Shown: positions 1 to 10,143, counted from the stretch's first letter. The stretch is DNA of 64,000 nt from Pseudomonas sp. BN102 (GCF_029871245.1 NZ_SSON01000048.1:62001-126000), one strand, 5' to 3'. Notes: generated by a model not told the origin, from the sequence alone. Numbers and translations are program-made.

Positions 1-1429
1 CCACCAGCGAAATCAGGATGGCCACCGCCAGGGTGATGGCGAACTCGCGGAACAGCCGGCCCACCACATCGGCCATGAACAGCAGCGGGATCAGCACGGC
101 GATCAGCGAAAAGGTCAGCGAGATCAGGGTGAAGCCGATCTGCCGGGCGCCCTTGAGTGCAGCCTCCAGCGGTGTCGCGCCCTCCTCCAGGTGGCGGGCG
201 ATGTTCTCCAGCATGACGATGGCGTCGTCCACCACGAAGCCGGTGGCGATGGTCAGGGCCATCAGCGTCAGGTTGTTGATGGAGAAGCCGGCCAGGTACA
301 TCACCGCAAAGGTGCCCACCAGGGACAGCGGCACGGCGATGGACGGAATGAGGGTGGCGCTCATCCGCCGCAGGAACAGGAAGGTCACCATCACCACCAG
401 GGCGATGGCGAGGAACAGTTCGTGCTGCACGTCGGTGATGGCGGCGCGGATGGTCTGGGTGCGGTCGGTGAGCACCACCACGTCCAGGCCCGCCGGCAGG
501 TTGGCGGTAATGGTCGGCAGCAGCGCCTGGATACGATCGACGACTTCGATGACGTTGGCGCCGGGCTGGCGCTGGATGTTCAGCAGCACCGCCTCGTTCT
601 CGTTGGCCCAGGCGGCCAGGCGTTCGTTTTCAGCACCGTCGACGATCTCGGCCACGTCCTTCAGGCGCAGGGCCGCACCGTTCTGGTAGGCGAGGATGAG
701 GTTGGCGTACTCCTCGGCGGATTTCAGCTGGTCGTTGGCATCCAGCATGGAGACGCGGGTCGGGCCGTCGAAGTTGCCCTTGGGCTGGTTGACGTTGGAG
801 GCGCCCACCAGGCTGCGCACGTCCGACAGGTTCAGGCCATTGGCCGCCAACGCCTCGGGATTGACGCGGATGCGCACGGCCTGGCGCTGGCCACCGGCGA
901 TGCTGACCATGCCGACGCCATTGATCTGCGCCAGCTTCTGCGCCATGCGGGTGTCCACCAAGGTATGCAGCTTGGGCAGCGGCATGGTCTTCGAACTGAT
1001 GGCCAGGGTCAGCACCGGGGTGTCCGCCGGGTTGACCTTGTTGTACACGGGGGGCGCCGGCAGGTCATTGGGCAACAGGTTGGTAGCCGCGTTGATGGCT
1101 GCCTGCACCTCCTGCTCGGCGACGTCCAGCTTGACCTCCAGGCTGAAGCGCAGGGTGATGACCGAGGCACCGCCGGAGCTGGTGGAGGACATCTGCGTCA
1201 GCCCCGGCATCTGCCCGAACTGGCGCTCCAGGGGCGCGGTGACGGCGCTGGTCATCACGTCCGGGCTGGCACCCGGATAGAGGGTCAGGACGCGAATGGT
1301 CGGGTAGTCCACCTCCGGCAGCGCGGACACCGGCAGCAGGCGGTAGGCAATCAGGCCGGCGAGGAGGATCGCCAGCATGCTCAGGGTGGTGGCGACCGGT
1401 CGCAGGATGAACAGGCGGGAGAGGTTCAT
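1..1429 (-). CDS. muxB: RND efflux pump inner-membrane subunit (MuxB/MdtB type), partial, C-terminus off the left edge
   Basis: Proton-driven inner-membrane pump of the RND family; with MuxC, the adaptor MuxA and an outer-membrane channel it should export drugs and other toxic molecules. The visible 476 residues begin [15 protein letters not shown], the usual first membrane helix, followed by the periplasmic porter region (YPGASPDVM near residue 50) and then membrane helices. One carries [14 protein letters not shown], whose paired aspartates form the proton relay of RND pumps. A full-length homologue has about 1,040 residues, so more than half is missing beyond base 1. The ATG overlaps the muxA stop by 4 bases (ATGA), so the two are translationally coupled. 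The choice of MuxB over MuxC or another RND protein rests on position directly after a MuxA-type adaptor and on recalled PAO1 synteny; any RND subfamily call from half a protein is tentative, but the RND assignment is firm. Confidence 0.9.
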   Translation of the reverse strand, partial: MNLSRLFILRPVATTLSMLAILLAGLIAYRLLPVSALPEVDYPTIRVLTLYPGASPDVMTSAVTAPLERQFGQMPGLTQMSSTSSGGASVITLRFSLEVKLDVAEQEVQAAINAATNLLPNDLPAPPVYNKVNPADTPVLTLAISSKTMPLPKLHTLVDTRMAQKLAQINGVGMVSIAGGQRQAVRIRVNPEALAANGLNLSDVRSLVGASNVNQPKGNFDGPTRVSMLDANDQLKSAEEYANLILAYQNGAALRLKDVAEIVDGAENERLAAWANENEAVLLNIQRQPGANVIEVVDRIQALLPTITANLPAGLDVVVLTDRTQTIRAAITDVQHELFLAIALVVMVTFLFLRRMSATLIPSIAVPLSLVGTFAVMYLAGFSINNLTLMALTIATGFVVDDAIVMLENIARHLEEGATPLEAALKGARQIGFTLISLTFSLIAVLIPLLFMADVVGRLFREFAITLAVAILISLV

Positions 1430-2694
1430 ACGCCGCCTTTCGTGCCCTGGCCTTCAGGCTTGGCGCCCTGCAGCTGCTCGGTGGGCTGGGCGGGCACCTC
1501 GTCGGCGTCGTGCACCACTTCCACCTCGCTGCCATCGCGCAGGCGGTCGGTACCTTCCAGCACCACCCGCTCGCCCGGTTGCAGGCCACTCTTGACCACG
1601 GTGCGCTCGCCATCGTCCGGGCCGGTTTCCAACTTGCGCACCCTCACCTTCTTCTCGCCATCCATCACGTAGGCGAAGGTGCCCTGACTGCCGAACTGTA
1701 CGGCGGCCGACGGGATCAGCACGGCCTTCGGCAGCAGGTCGGCGCGCAGGCGGATATTGACGAACTGGTTGGGGAAGAGGATTTCGTCCTCGTTGGCGAA
1801 ACGCGCCTTCAGCTTGAGGGTGCCGGTGGTGGTGTCGATCTGGTTGTCCAGGCTCTGCAGCACGCCTTCGGCCTGCAGGCGCTTGTCGTCGCGGTCCCAG
1901 GCCTCCACCACCAGCGGCTGGCCGGCGCGGAAGCGGCCGACCACCGCCGGCAGCTGGCCCTCGGGCAAGGTGAAGGCGACGCTGATGGGTTTGGTCTGGG
2001 TGATGACCACCAGTGGCGTGGTATCGCCGCTGCTGACCAGGTTGCCCAGGTCCACCTGACGCAGGCCGAGGCGGCCGGCGATCGGCGCGCGCACCTGGGT
2101 GAAGCCGAGGTTGAGCCCGGCTTCGGCCACCGCCGCTTCGTCGGACTTGAGGGTGCCGCGGTACTGGTTCACCAGCGCTTCCTGGGTGTCCAGGGTCTGC
2201 TTGGCGATGCTGTCCTCGGCATACAGGCCGCGGTAACGCGCCAGGTCGATCTCGGCGTTCTTCAGCTGGGCGCGGTTCTGCGCCAGCGTGCCTTCGGCCT
2301 GCTGCAGGGCCACCTGGTAGGGTCGCGGGTCGATCACCGCCAGCAGGTCGCCGGCCTTGACCTGCTGGCCTTCCTCGAACTGCAGCTTGACCAGCTCGCC
2401 GTCGACGCGGCCGCGCACGTTCACCGTGTTCAACGCGGTGACGGTGCCGAGGGCCTTGAGATAGACCGGGAAGTCGCCCTGGGTGATGGGGGCCACGCGC
2501 ACCGGCACGGGGCCCGAGAAGGCACCGAAGCCCGGACGGCCCGGCCCTCCCCTGCCGCCCTGCTGGTTGGCCTTGGCGGCGGTTTCCGGCCAGAACCACC
2601 AGATCAGCACCAGCAGCGCGAGCAAGGTAAAGGCAATGGTCAGCCAGTGACGGAGGGAACGGGAAAGCGGGGTCTTCTCAGTTTTCGGGGACAT
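1426..2694 (-). CDS. muxA: RND efflux periplasmic adaptor (MuxA/MdtA type membrane fusion protein)
   Basis: Periplasmic adaptor (HlyD/AcrA family) that joins the RND pump to the outer-membrane channel. The 422 residues begin [13 protein letters not shown], then a single N-terminal membrane anchor ([18 protein letters not shown]), a Gly/Arg/Pro-rich linker, the barrel-sandwich half-motif [21 protein letters not shown], a coiled-coil hairpin (about 110-190), the second half-motif [18 protein letters not shown] and the beta-barrel domain. The reading frame is open to a TTG at 2757, but that would add 21 residues of low-quality sequence, so the ATG at 2694 is preferred; no strong ribosome site is visible for either. 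It overlaps muxB by 4 bases and is first in the operon. The 169 bases to the divergent tldD-like gene hold the promoter. Confidence 0.92.
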   Translation of the reverse strand: MSPKTEKTPLSRSLRHWLTIAFTLLALLVLIWWFWPETAAKANQQGGRGGPGRPGFGAFSGPVPVRVAPITQGDFPVYLKALGTVTALNTVNVRGRVDGELVKLQFEEGQQVKAGDLLAVIDPRPYQVALQQAEGTLAQNRAQLKNAEIDLARYRGLYAEDSIAKQTLDTQEALVNQYRGTLKSDEAAVAEAGLNLGFTQVRAPIAGRLGLRQVDLGNLVSSGDTTPLVVITQTKPISVAFTLPEGQLPAVVGRFRAGQPLVVEAWDRDDKRLQAEGVLQSLDNQIDTTTGTLKLKARFANEDEILFPNQFVNIRLRADLLPKAVLIPSAAVQFGSQGTFAYVMDGEKKVRVRKLETGPDDGERTVVKSGLQPGERVVLEGTDRLRDGSEVEVVHDADEVPAQPTEQLQGAKPEGQGTKGGV

Positions 2695-2863
2695 GATCGA
2701 GGTCGAGCTATGCGAGAGCGTGAACGATAAGCAGTTGAAAGCAGAAGGCAAAGCCAATTTACCGGCTATTTACTCAGTGCTTACGCCGCTGACTAGACTA
2801 GAGGCTTGCCGCCCATCGCAATGGTTCGGCCCCTCGTGAATTCACAGGTTCAGGGAGAGTTCC

Positions 2864-4297
2864 GTGTTCGAAGGTATCCGGCAGCGCTTTGCCGCCCTCA
2901 CCACCCGCGCCGAGTTCCACTCGTTGCGCGTTGTCCGCCAGACCGCGGAGCAGGCCATGCTGCGCCGCGGCGTCGCCGAGCCACCGTTCCTCACCCGGGA
3001 CATGGGCGCCATGCTCAGTGTGCGCCTGGCCGGCGTCGAAGCCTATGCCGCCACCGCCGATCTCAGCCCGGCCGGCCTGCAGCGGGCACTGGAGCGGGCC
3101 GAGGAACTGGCCCGTCAGATCGCCCGCCATGCCCTGGTGGAGCAAAGCCGCCTGGAGCCGCCCCGGGACGGCGCGCGCTACCAGTCGCCGGGGCTGGATG
3201 CACCCTTCCCCGGGCTCGCCGAACGCTTCGACCTGCTGGCGGAGGAGTCCGCGCGCATTCCCACCGACCCGCGCCTGGTCAACTGGAGCCTCTACCTGGA
3301 CTGCCAGCGCTTCGAGCAGCTCTACCTCAACAGCGCAGGCGCTGAGCAATGGCAGGACCTGCGCTTCACCTACCCCGGCATCAGCGCCACCGCCTTCGAC
3401 GGCAGCGACAGCCAGACTCGCAGCTTCGGCGGCTACGGCAGCGGCCAGCAGGGCGGCGGCGAAGTGCTCCAGCGCCTGGGCTTCCAGGGCGCCGCCGCGC
3501 GGGTGGCCGACGAGGCGCTGCAGCTGCTGCTGGCACCCAACACCCCGAGCGGCACGACCGACCTGCTGTTGATGCCGGACCAGATGATGCTGCAGATCCA
3601 CGAATCCATCGGCCATCCGCTGGAGCTGGACCGCATCCTCGGCGACGAACGCAACTACGCCGGCACCAGTTTCATCGGCCTCGAGGACTTCGGCCGCTAC
3701 CAATACGGCTCCGAGCTTCTGAACATCAGCTTCGACCCCGGCATCGCCGAAGAGTTGGCCAGCTACAGCCACGATGACGATGGCATGCCGGCACGCAAGG
3801 AAATGCTGATCCAGGGCGGCCTGTTGCTGCGGCCGCTAGGTGGCGCCCTGTCGCAGCTGCGCAGTGGCCTGCCGGGGGTGGCCAACAGCCGCGCCAGCAG
3901 CTGGAACCGCGCGCCCATCGACCGCATGGCCAACCTCAACCTGGAACCGGGCGACCAGACCCTGGCGCAGCTGATCGGCGGCATTGAACGCGGCGTGCTG
4001 ATGAGCACCAACAGGTCCTGGTCCATCGACGATGCGCGCAACAAGTTCCAGTTCGGCTGCGAATGGGGCCGACTGATCGAGGACGGCGAGCTCCGGGGCG
4101 TGGTGAAGAACCCCAATTACCGGGGCGTTTCCGCGCACTTCTGGCGCAGCCTCGCCGCCGTGGGCGACGCCAGTACCTTCGAAGTCCACGGGACGCCCTT
4201 CTGCGGCAAGGGCGAGCCCAACCAAGTGGTACGCGTGGGCCATGCCTCGCCGGCATGCGTCTTCAGACAGGTGGAAGTCTTTGGAGGAGCCCAGTGA
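2864..4297 (+). CDS. TldD-like metalloprotease subunit (TldD/PmbA family)
   Basis: Member of the TldD/PmbA (TldD/TldE) family, which forms heterodimeric zinc proteases that process small modified peptides such as microcin B17 and help degrade CcdA. The 477 residues carry the TldD metal-binding motif in HESIGHPLELDR (about residues 246-257), with the HExxxH arrangement expected of the catalytic partner. The start is a GTG preceded at a normal distance by GGGAGAG; an ATG is not available near it. The stop overlaps the start of the next gene (TGATG), so the pair is co-translated and probably co-assembled. Pseudomonads also carry a canonical tldD and a separate pmbA elsewhere, so this linked pair is probably a paralogous set whose substrate is unknown. 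No modified-peptide precursor gene was recognised next to it. Confidence 0.85.
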   Translation: MFEGIRQRFAALTTRAEFHSLRVVRQTAEQAMLRRGVAEPPFLTRDMGAMLSVRLAGVEAYAATADLSPAGLQRALERAEELARQIARHALVEQSRLEPPRDGARYQSPGLDAPFPGLAERFDLLAEESARIPTDPRLVNWSLYLDCQRFEQLYLNSAGAEQWQDLRFTYPGISATAFDGSDSQTRSFGGYGSGQQGGGEVLQRLGFQGAAARVADEALQLLLAPNTPSGTTDLLLMPDQMMLQIHESIGHPLELDRILGDERNYAGTSFIGLEDFGRYQYGSELLNISFDPGIAEELASYSHDDDGMPARKEMLIQGGLLLRPLGGALSQLRSGLPGVANSRASSWNRAPIDRMANLNLEPGDQTLAQLIGGIERGVLMSTNRSWSIDDARNKFQFGCEWGRLIEDGELRGVVKNPNYRGVSAHFWRSLAAVGDASTFEVHGTPFCGKGEPNQVVRVGHASPACVFRQVEVFGGAQ

Positions 4298-5625
4298 TGG
4301 CCGACGCAGAATCCCGCTTCACCGCCCTCGCCGACAGCCTCGGCGCCAGCCTGCAGGCAGGCGAGGACTTCAGCCTCTGGTACAGCGCCGAGGAGTCCGA
4401 GTTCATCCGCCTCAACCGCGCCCAGGTGCGCCAGGCCGGCCATGTCAGCCAGGCCACCGGACGCCTGCGGCTGATCCGCGACGAGCGCAGCGCGGAGATC
4501 GCCATCACCCTCTCCGGCGACCTCGACTGCGACCGCCGGAACCTGGCCGAAGGCCTGGTGCAGCTGCGCCTGGTCGTCGGCCAGCTGCCCCCCGACCCTT
4601 ACCTGCAGCTGGAGCGCTCGGCCTGGCACCGGCGTTCGGTAGACGAGGCCGCCCTACCCGACTGCGCCACGGTGCTGGCGGAAATAGATGCCGCGGCAGC
4701 TGGCCTCGATCTCGTCGGCATCTACGCTGCCGGCCCGCTCTATCGGGGCTTCGCCAACAGCTTCGGCGCCTTCGGCTGGCACGCCGCGCACTGCTTCAAT
4801 TTCGACTGGAGCCTGTTCCACGCCAATCAACAAGCGGTGAAGGCCGACTATGCCGGCGCCCGCTGGGACGCCTCCGAGTTCGCCAGCCGCTTTGCCGGCG
4901 CCCGCCAGCAGCTGGAACACCTGGGCAAGCCGCTGCGCCACCTGCACCCCGGCGACTACCGCGCCTACCTGGCGCCGGCGGCCCTCGACGAGATCCTCGG
5001 CATGCTCTCCTGGACCGGCTTCTCCGCCCGTGCCCTGGCCGACAAGGAAAGCCCGCTGCAACGCCTCCAGGACGGCAGTGCCCATCTCAGCCCGCTGCTC
5101 AACCTGGACGAACAGGTGGCCGGCGCCCTGGCCCCAGCCTTCGGCCCGGAAGGCGCGCCGCGCAGTGATGTGGCCCTGGTCCGCGACGGCCGCCTGACCG
5201 GCCAGTTGGTCTACCCGCGCAGCGCCCGCGAATACGGCCTGGAGGCCAATTGCGCCGATGCCAACGAAGCGACCCAGTCCCTGGTCATGGGCCCCGGCAC
5301 CCTGCCCCTGGACGCCGTACTGGAGCGCCTGGGCACCGGTCTCTATATCGGCAACCTCTGGTACCTGAACTGGTCCGACCTGCCTGCCGCGCGCATGACC
5401 GGCATGACCCGCTTCGCTACCTTCTGGGTGGAGGACGGCCAGATCCAGGCGCCGGTGGACACCATGCGCTTCGACGACAGCCTCTACAGCGTCCTCGGCG
5501 ACCAACTCGAAGCCCTGACCCAGGAGCGCCAGCTGCGGCTGTCCAGCAGCACCTACGGCGAGCGCCAGACCTGGTCGGCGCTGCTGCCGGGGGCGCTGGT
5601 CGGTCGGTTGAAGCTGACCCTGTAG
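4297..5625 (+). CDS. PmbA/TldE-like partner protein (TldD/PmbA family)
   Basis: Non-catalytic partner type of the TldD/PmbA family, 442 residues. It lacks the HExxxH motif of the upstream protein but has the family's C-terminal layout, with VDTMRFDDSLYSVLGD near residues 388-403. PmbA/TldE proteins pair with TldD to form the protease chamber. The ATG at 4297 shares its A with the TGA stop of the tldD-like gene and follows GGAGGAGCCCAG, an excellent ribosome site, which fixes this start against longer open frames upstream. A GTAGGTTGG-type inverted repeat begins at its stop codon. Family membership is clear; the biological substrate is not. Confidence 0.8.
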   Translation: MADAESRFTALADSLGASLQAGEDFSLWYSAEESEFIRLNRAQVRQAGHVSQATGRLRLIRDERSAEIAITLSGDLDCDRRNLAEGLVQLRLVVGQLPPDPYLQLERSAWHRRSVDEAALPDCATVLAEIDAAAAGLDLVGIYAAGPLYRGFANSFGAFGWHAAHCFNFDWSLFHANQQAVKADYAGARWDASEFASRFAGARQQLEHLGKPLRHLHPGDYRAYLAPAALDEILGMLSWTGFSARALADKESPLQRLQDGSAHLSPLLNLDEQVAGALAPAFGPEGAPRSDVALVRDGRLTGQLVYPRSAREYGLEANCADANEATQSLVMGPGTLPLDAVLERLGTGLYIGNLWYLNWSDLPAARMTGMTRFATFWVEDGQIQAPVDTMRFDDSLYSVLGDQLEALTQERQLRLSSSTYGERQTWSALLPGALVGRLKLTL

Positions 5626-5728
5626 GTTGGGCCGGGCGGCGCTCCGCTGAGCTCGACAAAGCCCGACACGACGACGCACCGGCCGGACACCTGACGTTGG
5701 GCCGCGCTGCGCTTGGCCACAACCTACG
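5622..5728. repeat. Intergenic inverted repeat, GTAGGTTGGGC family (copy 1)
   Basis: The outer arms read GTAGGTTGG at the left and CCAACCTAC-like (ACAACCTACGG) at the right, enclosing GC-rich sequence with inner GTTGGGCCG/CTTGGCCAC arms. A related pair occurs at 60567-60649. It fills the space between the PmbA-like stop and the tpx terminator and overlaps the stop codon itself. Confidence 0.6.
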
Positions 5729-5751
5729 GGGAATCCGAGTGCGACGGGCAC

Positions 5752-5777
5752 AAAAAAAGGGAGGCCACTGGCCTCCC
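5752..5777 (-). terminator. Rho-independent terminator of tpx
   Basis: Stem GGGAGGCC (5759-5766), loop ACT, complement GGCCTCCC (5770-5777). Read on the minus strand the hairpin is followed by seven T residues, directly after the tpx stop. It could also slow transcription coming from the plus strand. Confidence 0.88.
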
Positions 5778-5796
5778 TTCTTCATCACGCCATCCC

Positions 5797-6294
5797 TTAC
5801 AGGGCAGCGACGGCCGCCGCGTAGTCAGGCTCGTTGGCGATCTCGGCCACCAGCTCGCTGTGCAGCACCTTGTCGTTCTCGTCCAGCACCACCACGGCGC
5901 GGGCGGCGACGCCGGCCAGCGGGCCGTTGGCGATGGCTACGCCGTAGTCCTTGAGGAAGGAGGCGCCGCGCATGGTGGACAGGTTCACTACGTTGTCCAG
6001 GCCTTCGGCGCCGCAGAAGCGCTTCTGGGCGAACGGCAGGTCGGCGGAGATGCACAGCACCACAGTGTTGGGCAGCTTGCTGGCTTCGACGTTGAACTTG
6101 CGCACGGAGGTGGCGCAGGTCGGGGTGTCGATGCTCGGGAAGATGTTGAGCACTTTGCGCTTGCCGCTCAGGCTGGCCAGGGTCACGTCGGACAGATCAC
6201 TGCCGACCAGGCTGAAGGCCGGTGCTTGCTGGCCTTTCTGCGGCAGCTGGCCGTCGACGTTGATCGGGTTGCCCTTGAGGGTTACTTGAGCCAT
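5797..6294 (-). CDS. tpx: Thiol peroxidase (atypical 2-Cys peroxiredoxin)
   Basis: Reduces hydrogen peroxide and lipid hydroperoxides using thioredoxin; periplasmic or cytoplasmic antioxidant of the Tpx family. The 165 residues match the usual length. The peroxidatic cysteine is Cys60 in the motif DTPTCATS, and the resolving cysteine is Cys94 in KRFCGAEGL, the spacing typical of Tpx. The C-terminal half has the conserved [19 protein letters not shown] strand pair. It is a single gene with its own terminator at the 3' side. Its 5' region shares the stretch up to 6498 with the tamB end. Confidence 0.97.
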   Translation of the reverse strand: MAQVTLKGNPINVDGQLPQKGQQAPAFSLVGSDLSDVTLASLSGKRKVLNIFPSIDTPTCATSVRKFNVEASKLPNTVVLCISADLPFAQKRFCGAEGLDNVVNLSTMRGASFLKDYGVAIANGPLAGVAARAVVVLDENDKVLHSELVAEIANEPDYAAAVAAL

Positions 6295-6443
6295 TGCATG
6301 TGTCCTTGTTTCAGGTGGGGTTGTATCAGAACGCAGAGTTAAGCATGTGCCGCGGAAAAAGTCCTGACTCCAGAGTCAGATACGACCGAATGGATACGTG
6401 CGGGGATGCTAGCTCATCCACCTTGTGCAGCACAGCCAGCTCT

Positions 6444-6473
6444 CTGTAGGGGCGAATTCATTCGCCCCTACAG
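6444..6473. repeat. Short palindromic repeat of the GGGGCGAATTCATTCGCCCC family
   Basis: A perfect palindrome with 13-bp arms, CTGTAGGGGCGAA and TTCGCCCCTACAG, around TTCA. It lies 25 bases past the tamB stop, where it may also act as a transcript-end hairpin. The same core recurs at seven other intergenic sites in the window. Confidence 0.8.
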
Positions 6474-6498
6474 GTTGAAATCCAGATGAGCCTGATCT

Positions 6499-9400
6499 TC
6501 AGAAATCCCGCTTGTAGAACAGGTCCAGGGAGCTGGCCAGGCCGCTGGCGGCTTCCAGGTAGAGGCGCTTGGTCAGCTCGTAGCGCAGGGCCACGACGCT
6601 GGTGGGCTCGAGCACGCCGAGGCCATAGCGGATGCTCAGGCGCTCGGTGATCTGCCCGGTGGCGCCGCCGTCGTCCAGTTGCAGGTCCTTGAGACCGAGG
6701 CGCTGGGCCAGTTCGCTGGCCACCGACGCGCTGCCCGACAGGCCCATGGCCAGGGCCGCCTGGCCCACGGCGTTGCCATCGCCGCTGCTGCTCAGCGGGC
6801 GGCCAAGGATGAGGTAGGACAGCGCCTGCTCCTGGCTCATGGCCGGGTTGGAAAAGACCTCGGTGGTGGGCTCATCGGCGCGGCCATTGAGGCGCAGGCC
6901 GGCGGTGACATCGCCGACGGTGCGGATCGCTTCCACGTCCAGGTAGGGCTGTTCCAGGGGCCCGGCGAACAGCAGCCGCGCGCGGCGCAGGTCGAGGCGC
7001 TGGCCATAGGCGCGGTAGCGGCCGTTCTTCAGCACCAGTTCGCCCCGCCCAGTGAGGTTATCGCCCACCTTAAGGTGGCCCTGGAGGTCCGCCGTCAGGC
7101 CGAAGCCGGAGAACTGCAGGCGCTCCTGGCCGACTTCCACGTCCACGTCCATGTCCATCTGCAGCGGCTGCTGTTCCGCCTGCTGCTCGCCCACCACCCG
7201 GGCGTCCGGCGAGACCTTGATCGCCTGGGGCGGCAGTTCGCGGACCTTGATCTTGCCGCGCGGCACCAGCACCTTGCCGGTTACCGCCAGACGCTCGCCG
7301 GCCAGGCCGATGCGCAGGTCCGGTTCCACCTCCAGGTTGGCGTAGGGCTCCACCACCACCGGCAGGCGCGAGCCGCGCAGAGCCAGGTCGAGGTCGAGGC
7401 CGCGAGCCCAGGCCAGGCTACCGGACAGGCTGCCCTGCCCCTGCTCGCCACTGCGCCACTGGCCGCTAACCTCCAGGCTTTCGCCGGCGATGCGCGCATC
7501 GAGGCCGAGGGCCTCGAAACTCATCGGCAGCTCACCGCCGCCGATGCGGCCGTCGCGAAGCTTCAGGTTACCCAGCACATAGGGCGCAAGCAGCGTGCCG
7601 CCCAGGCTGCCGGCGCCCTGCAGGCGACCTTCCAGCTGTTCCACCTTGGGCACGAAAGGCCGCAGCACGGCGAGGTCCAGGCCGTCCAGGCGGAACTGTC
7701 CGGAAAGCGGCTTCTGCGCCGGGCGCGGGTCGATCCGCGCGTCCATCTGCAGTTGACCCAGCCCCTGGCCCTGGAAACTCAACTGGCTGTCGATTCGTTG
7801 TGGACGCAGGGTGCTTGCCAGCAGCAGGCGCTGGTAGGGGAAATCGACCCAGTGATCCTCTTCCTTCAGGCGCAATACGCCGCTGCCAGCGTCCAGGGTG
7901 ATCTGGCCGTTGGGCCCGCTGGCGGGCAGGTCGAGCTTGAGGTCGGCATTGAGTTCGCCCTGCCAGGCGAAATCCTCCGGCAGCCAGCGCGCCAGGCTGG
8001 CCAGGGGGAAATCGCGCAGGCGGTAGTCCAGCTTGGGTTCCGGCATCAGGAGCTGCTCGCCGCCACAGAGGCTGGCAGGCCCGGAACGCCAGCAGTGGGC
8101 GCCGAAGTTCAGCTTGCCATCGGCCAGGCGCTCCAGCCGCGCCGGGGCCTCCAGGTGCCAGTCCTGGCCGCTGGCCTGGACCTCCCCGCGGGCGAGGCGG
8201 CCGCGCCAGTTCGCACCGTCGAGCTTGCCGTCGACGGCCAGCAGCAGGTCCAGCATCGGTCCCTCGAGATTGAGCTCCAGCTGCTGGCGCACCCGGTCGC
8301 CGGAACCATCGGCGGTGAGGGTGCCGAATTCGTTGTCGCCGGAGGCCAGACCGTCCACCAGCAGTTGCACGCGGCCACGCTGGGCGGCGTCCAACTGTGC
8401 GTCCAGCTTCAGGCGGTCGAGACGATTGTCGGCCTGCCCCAGGCGTTCGCCGGTCAAGGCCAGCTTGCCTTGCGGCGCCTGCAGGGTGCCGGCGAGGTCG
8501 AGGCGGCCCTGGAGCTTGCCGAAGAGTTTCGGCCAGAGCTGGCCGAGGCGATTCAGGGCGAGGTCCAGGCGGCCGCTGAGTTTCTGGTCCAGGCGCGCCT
8601 GGCCTTCTATGCGGTTGTCCCCCAGGCGCACTTGCAGGGTATTCAGGTCCCAGCGCTCACCGGCGCCTTCAGCCTTGGCCTGAAGCACCGCAGGTTGGCC
8701 ACGCAGCTGGCCTTTGAGGTCAAGGTCGGCATTCAGCTCCAGGCGCTGCTCGCGCCAGGCACCCCGGGATTGCAGTTGGCCGGCCAGCTTGCCCGGCAGT
8801 TCTGCCAGCCAGTAGGACGGGTCCAGTTCGCTCAGGGCCAGTTGGCTGTCCCAGCCGACGCCATTGGCGAAGTCGATCTTCACCTGGCCCTGGGCCCTGC
8901 CCTGCCCAGCCTTGAGCTGCAGGTCAGCGAGGGTGACGCTGGCCAGGTCGCCGGCCACCGGGCTGCCCAGATTGAAGTCGCCGGCCGGTCCCTTGAGGCT
9001 GGCGTCGAACTTGCCGTCGTAGCGGGATTCGGCGTAGCGCACCTCGGCGTCCAGCTGGTGCAGCTTCACCGGCGGCGATTGCTCCTGCGGCAACAGCCGC
9101 TGCCAGGGGAAGTCGCGCCATTGCAGGCGACCGTCAATGGCCAGGGCCTGCTGCCAGTCGACGCGGCCCTGTAGCGCCAGGATTTGCTGGGGTTCGCCGG
9201 TGAGCTGCAGCTGCTGGATGTCCGCCCCCTTGGCATCCACCCGGCCGGCAAGGGCCAGGGCTATCGCACCCTCCTCGCCCGGCAGGCTGGCGCTGCCCTG
9301 CACGGCATAGCCATCCTTGAGGTCGCCCTTGGCAGTCAACTCCACCTGGTTGAGGGTCAGGGTAGCCGGCAGGTCGGCGCTGGCCTTGAAGCCATCGGCG

Positions 9401-10143
9401 CGCAAGCGGGCGCTGGCCGGGAGGTTTTCCGCCAGCGGGCGCAGCTCGCCATCCAGGCGCCCGGCGAGATAGCCGCTGCTGTCGGCCTGGACCTTGAGCA
9501 CGCCCTGCAGGTCGCCATTCGCCTTGAGTGCCAGCTTCCATGGCACATCTCCCGGTGCGGGCAGTTGCAGACTGCCTTGCAGGGCCAGGGGCCAGCCACC
9601 CTCGGGCCGCAGTGAGCCTTGCAGCTCCAGGGTCAGGCTGTCGCGGCGCAGGCTCAGGCGCTCCAGTTGCAGGCCGTCGGCTTGCCAGTGCGCCACCAGT
9701 TCAAGCTGCTGCAGCTGGTCGTTGCCATCGAGGAGGAAGCGGCCGATGCGCACTTTCCCCAGTTCCAGGGCCAGGGGCAGGCGCAGCTCGGGCAGGCTGA
9801 TGGGCCCGCCACCCTCCTCGGCTTCTGACGGGGGCAGGTCGAGCCGGATGCTGTCGCTGGCCAGCTCATCGATACACAGGGTGCGGCGCAGCAGGCAGGC
9901 GGGCGACCAGTCCAGCAGCGGTGCGCCCAGCTCCAGGCGGGTGCCGTCCTGCTTCCAGGCCAGGCGTTTGGCGCTCCAGCGGCCGCCGAGCTGGCCGGCG
10001 AAGCCTTCCGCTTCCAGCCCCGGCACTCGTCCCAGCAGCCAGCGCCCGCCAGCCTCGCTGAACAGCAGGATGGCCAGCAGCGCCAACAGGCCGACGAGGG
10101 CGATGGCCAGGCCCGAGAGGCCGAACTTCAGCACACGCCTCAC
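6499..10143 (-). CDS. tamB: TamB, inner-membrane-anchored lipid-transport / translocation-assembly protein
   Basis: Large AsmA-like bridge protein that spans the periplasm from the inner membrane to TamA, implicated in phospholipid transport to, and autotransporter assembly in, the outer membrane. The 1,214 residues start [20 protein letters not shown], one N-terminal membrane anchor, followed by a very long Leu/Gly-rich beta-strand repeat region and the C-terminal TamB (DUF490) domain (about 850-1214) with the family-typical LSYLILGRPLSS. The GTG start overlaps the tamA stop by 4 bases (GTGA). The C-terminus ends in Phe, as in homologues. It is the second gene of the tamAB operon, and the palindromic repeat just after it may end the transcript. 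Recalled PAO1 equivalent: PA2542. Confidence 0.95.
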   Translation of the reverse strand: MRRVLKFGLSGLAIALVGLLALLAILLFSEAGGRWLLGRVPGLEAEGFAGQLGGRWSAKRLAWKQDGTRLELGAPLLDWSPACLLRRTLCIDELASDSIRLDLPPSEAEEGGGPISLPELRLPLALELGKVRIGRFLLDGNDQLQQLELVAHWQADGLQLERLSLRRDSLTLELQGSLRPEGGWPLALQGSLQLPAPGDVPWKLALKANGDLQGVLKVQADSSGYLAGRLDGELRPLAENLPASARLRADGFKASADLPATLTLNQVELTAKGDLKDGYAVQGSASLPGEEGAIALALAGRVDAKGADIQQLQLTGEPQQILALQGRVDWQQALAIDGRLQWRDFPWQRLLPQEQSPPVKLHQLDAEVRYAESRYDGKFDASLKGPAGDFNLGSPVAGDLASVTLADLQLKAGQGRAQGQVKIDFANGVGWDSQLALSELDPSYWLAELPGKLAGQLQSRGAWREQRLELNADLDLKGQLRGQPAVLQAKAEGAGERWDLNTLQVRLGDNRIEGQARLDQKLSGRLDLALNRLGQLWPKLFGKLQGRLDLAGTLQAPQGKLALTGERLGQADNRLDRLKLDAQLDAAQRGRVQLLVDGLASGDNEFGTLTADGSGDRVRQQLELNLEGPMLDLLLAVDGKLDGANWRGRLARGEVQASGQDWHLEAPARLERLADGKLNFGAHCWRSGPASLCGGEQLLMPEPKLDYRLRDFPLASLARWLPEDFAWQGELNADLKLDLPASGPNGQITLDAGSGVLRLKEEDHWVDFPYQRLLLASTLRPQRIDSQLSFQGQGLGQLQMDARIDPRPAQKPLSGQFRLDGLDLAVLRPFVPKVEQLEGRLQGAGSLGGTLLAPYVLGNLKLRDGRIGGGELPMSFEALGLDARIAGESLEVSGQWRSGEQGQGSLSGSLAWARGLDLDLALRGSRLPVVVEPYANLEVEPDLRIGLAGERLAVTGKVLVPRGKIKVRELPPQAIKVSPDARVVGEQQAEQQPLQMDMDVDVEVGQERLQFSGFGLTADLQGHLKVGDNLTGRGELVLKNGRYRAYGQRLDLRRARLLFAGPLEQPYLDVEAIRTVGDVTAGLRLNGRADEPTTEVFSNPAMSQEQALSYLILGRPLSSSGDGNAVGQAALAMGLSGSASVASELAQRLGLKDLQLDDGGATGQITERLSIRYGLGVLEPTSVVALRYELTKRLYLEAASGLASSLDLFYKRDF

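Noticed and set aside
191-1672. A 493-codon plus-strand open frame rich in His, Gly and Gln
   Set aside because: It lies opposite muxB and muxA, whose RND and adaptor motifs are unambiguous.
2694-2757. Longer MuxA with a TTG start at 2757
   Set aside because: The extra 21 residues have no family match, and the ATG at 2694 begins a normal anchor.
6679-9174. An 831-codon open frame on the plus strand opposite tamB
   Set aside because: GC-rich shadow of tamB; its sequence is low-complexity Gln/Ala/Leu/Gly-rich and matches no family, while the minus strand is a clear full-length TamB.
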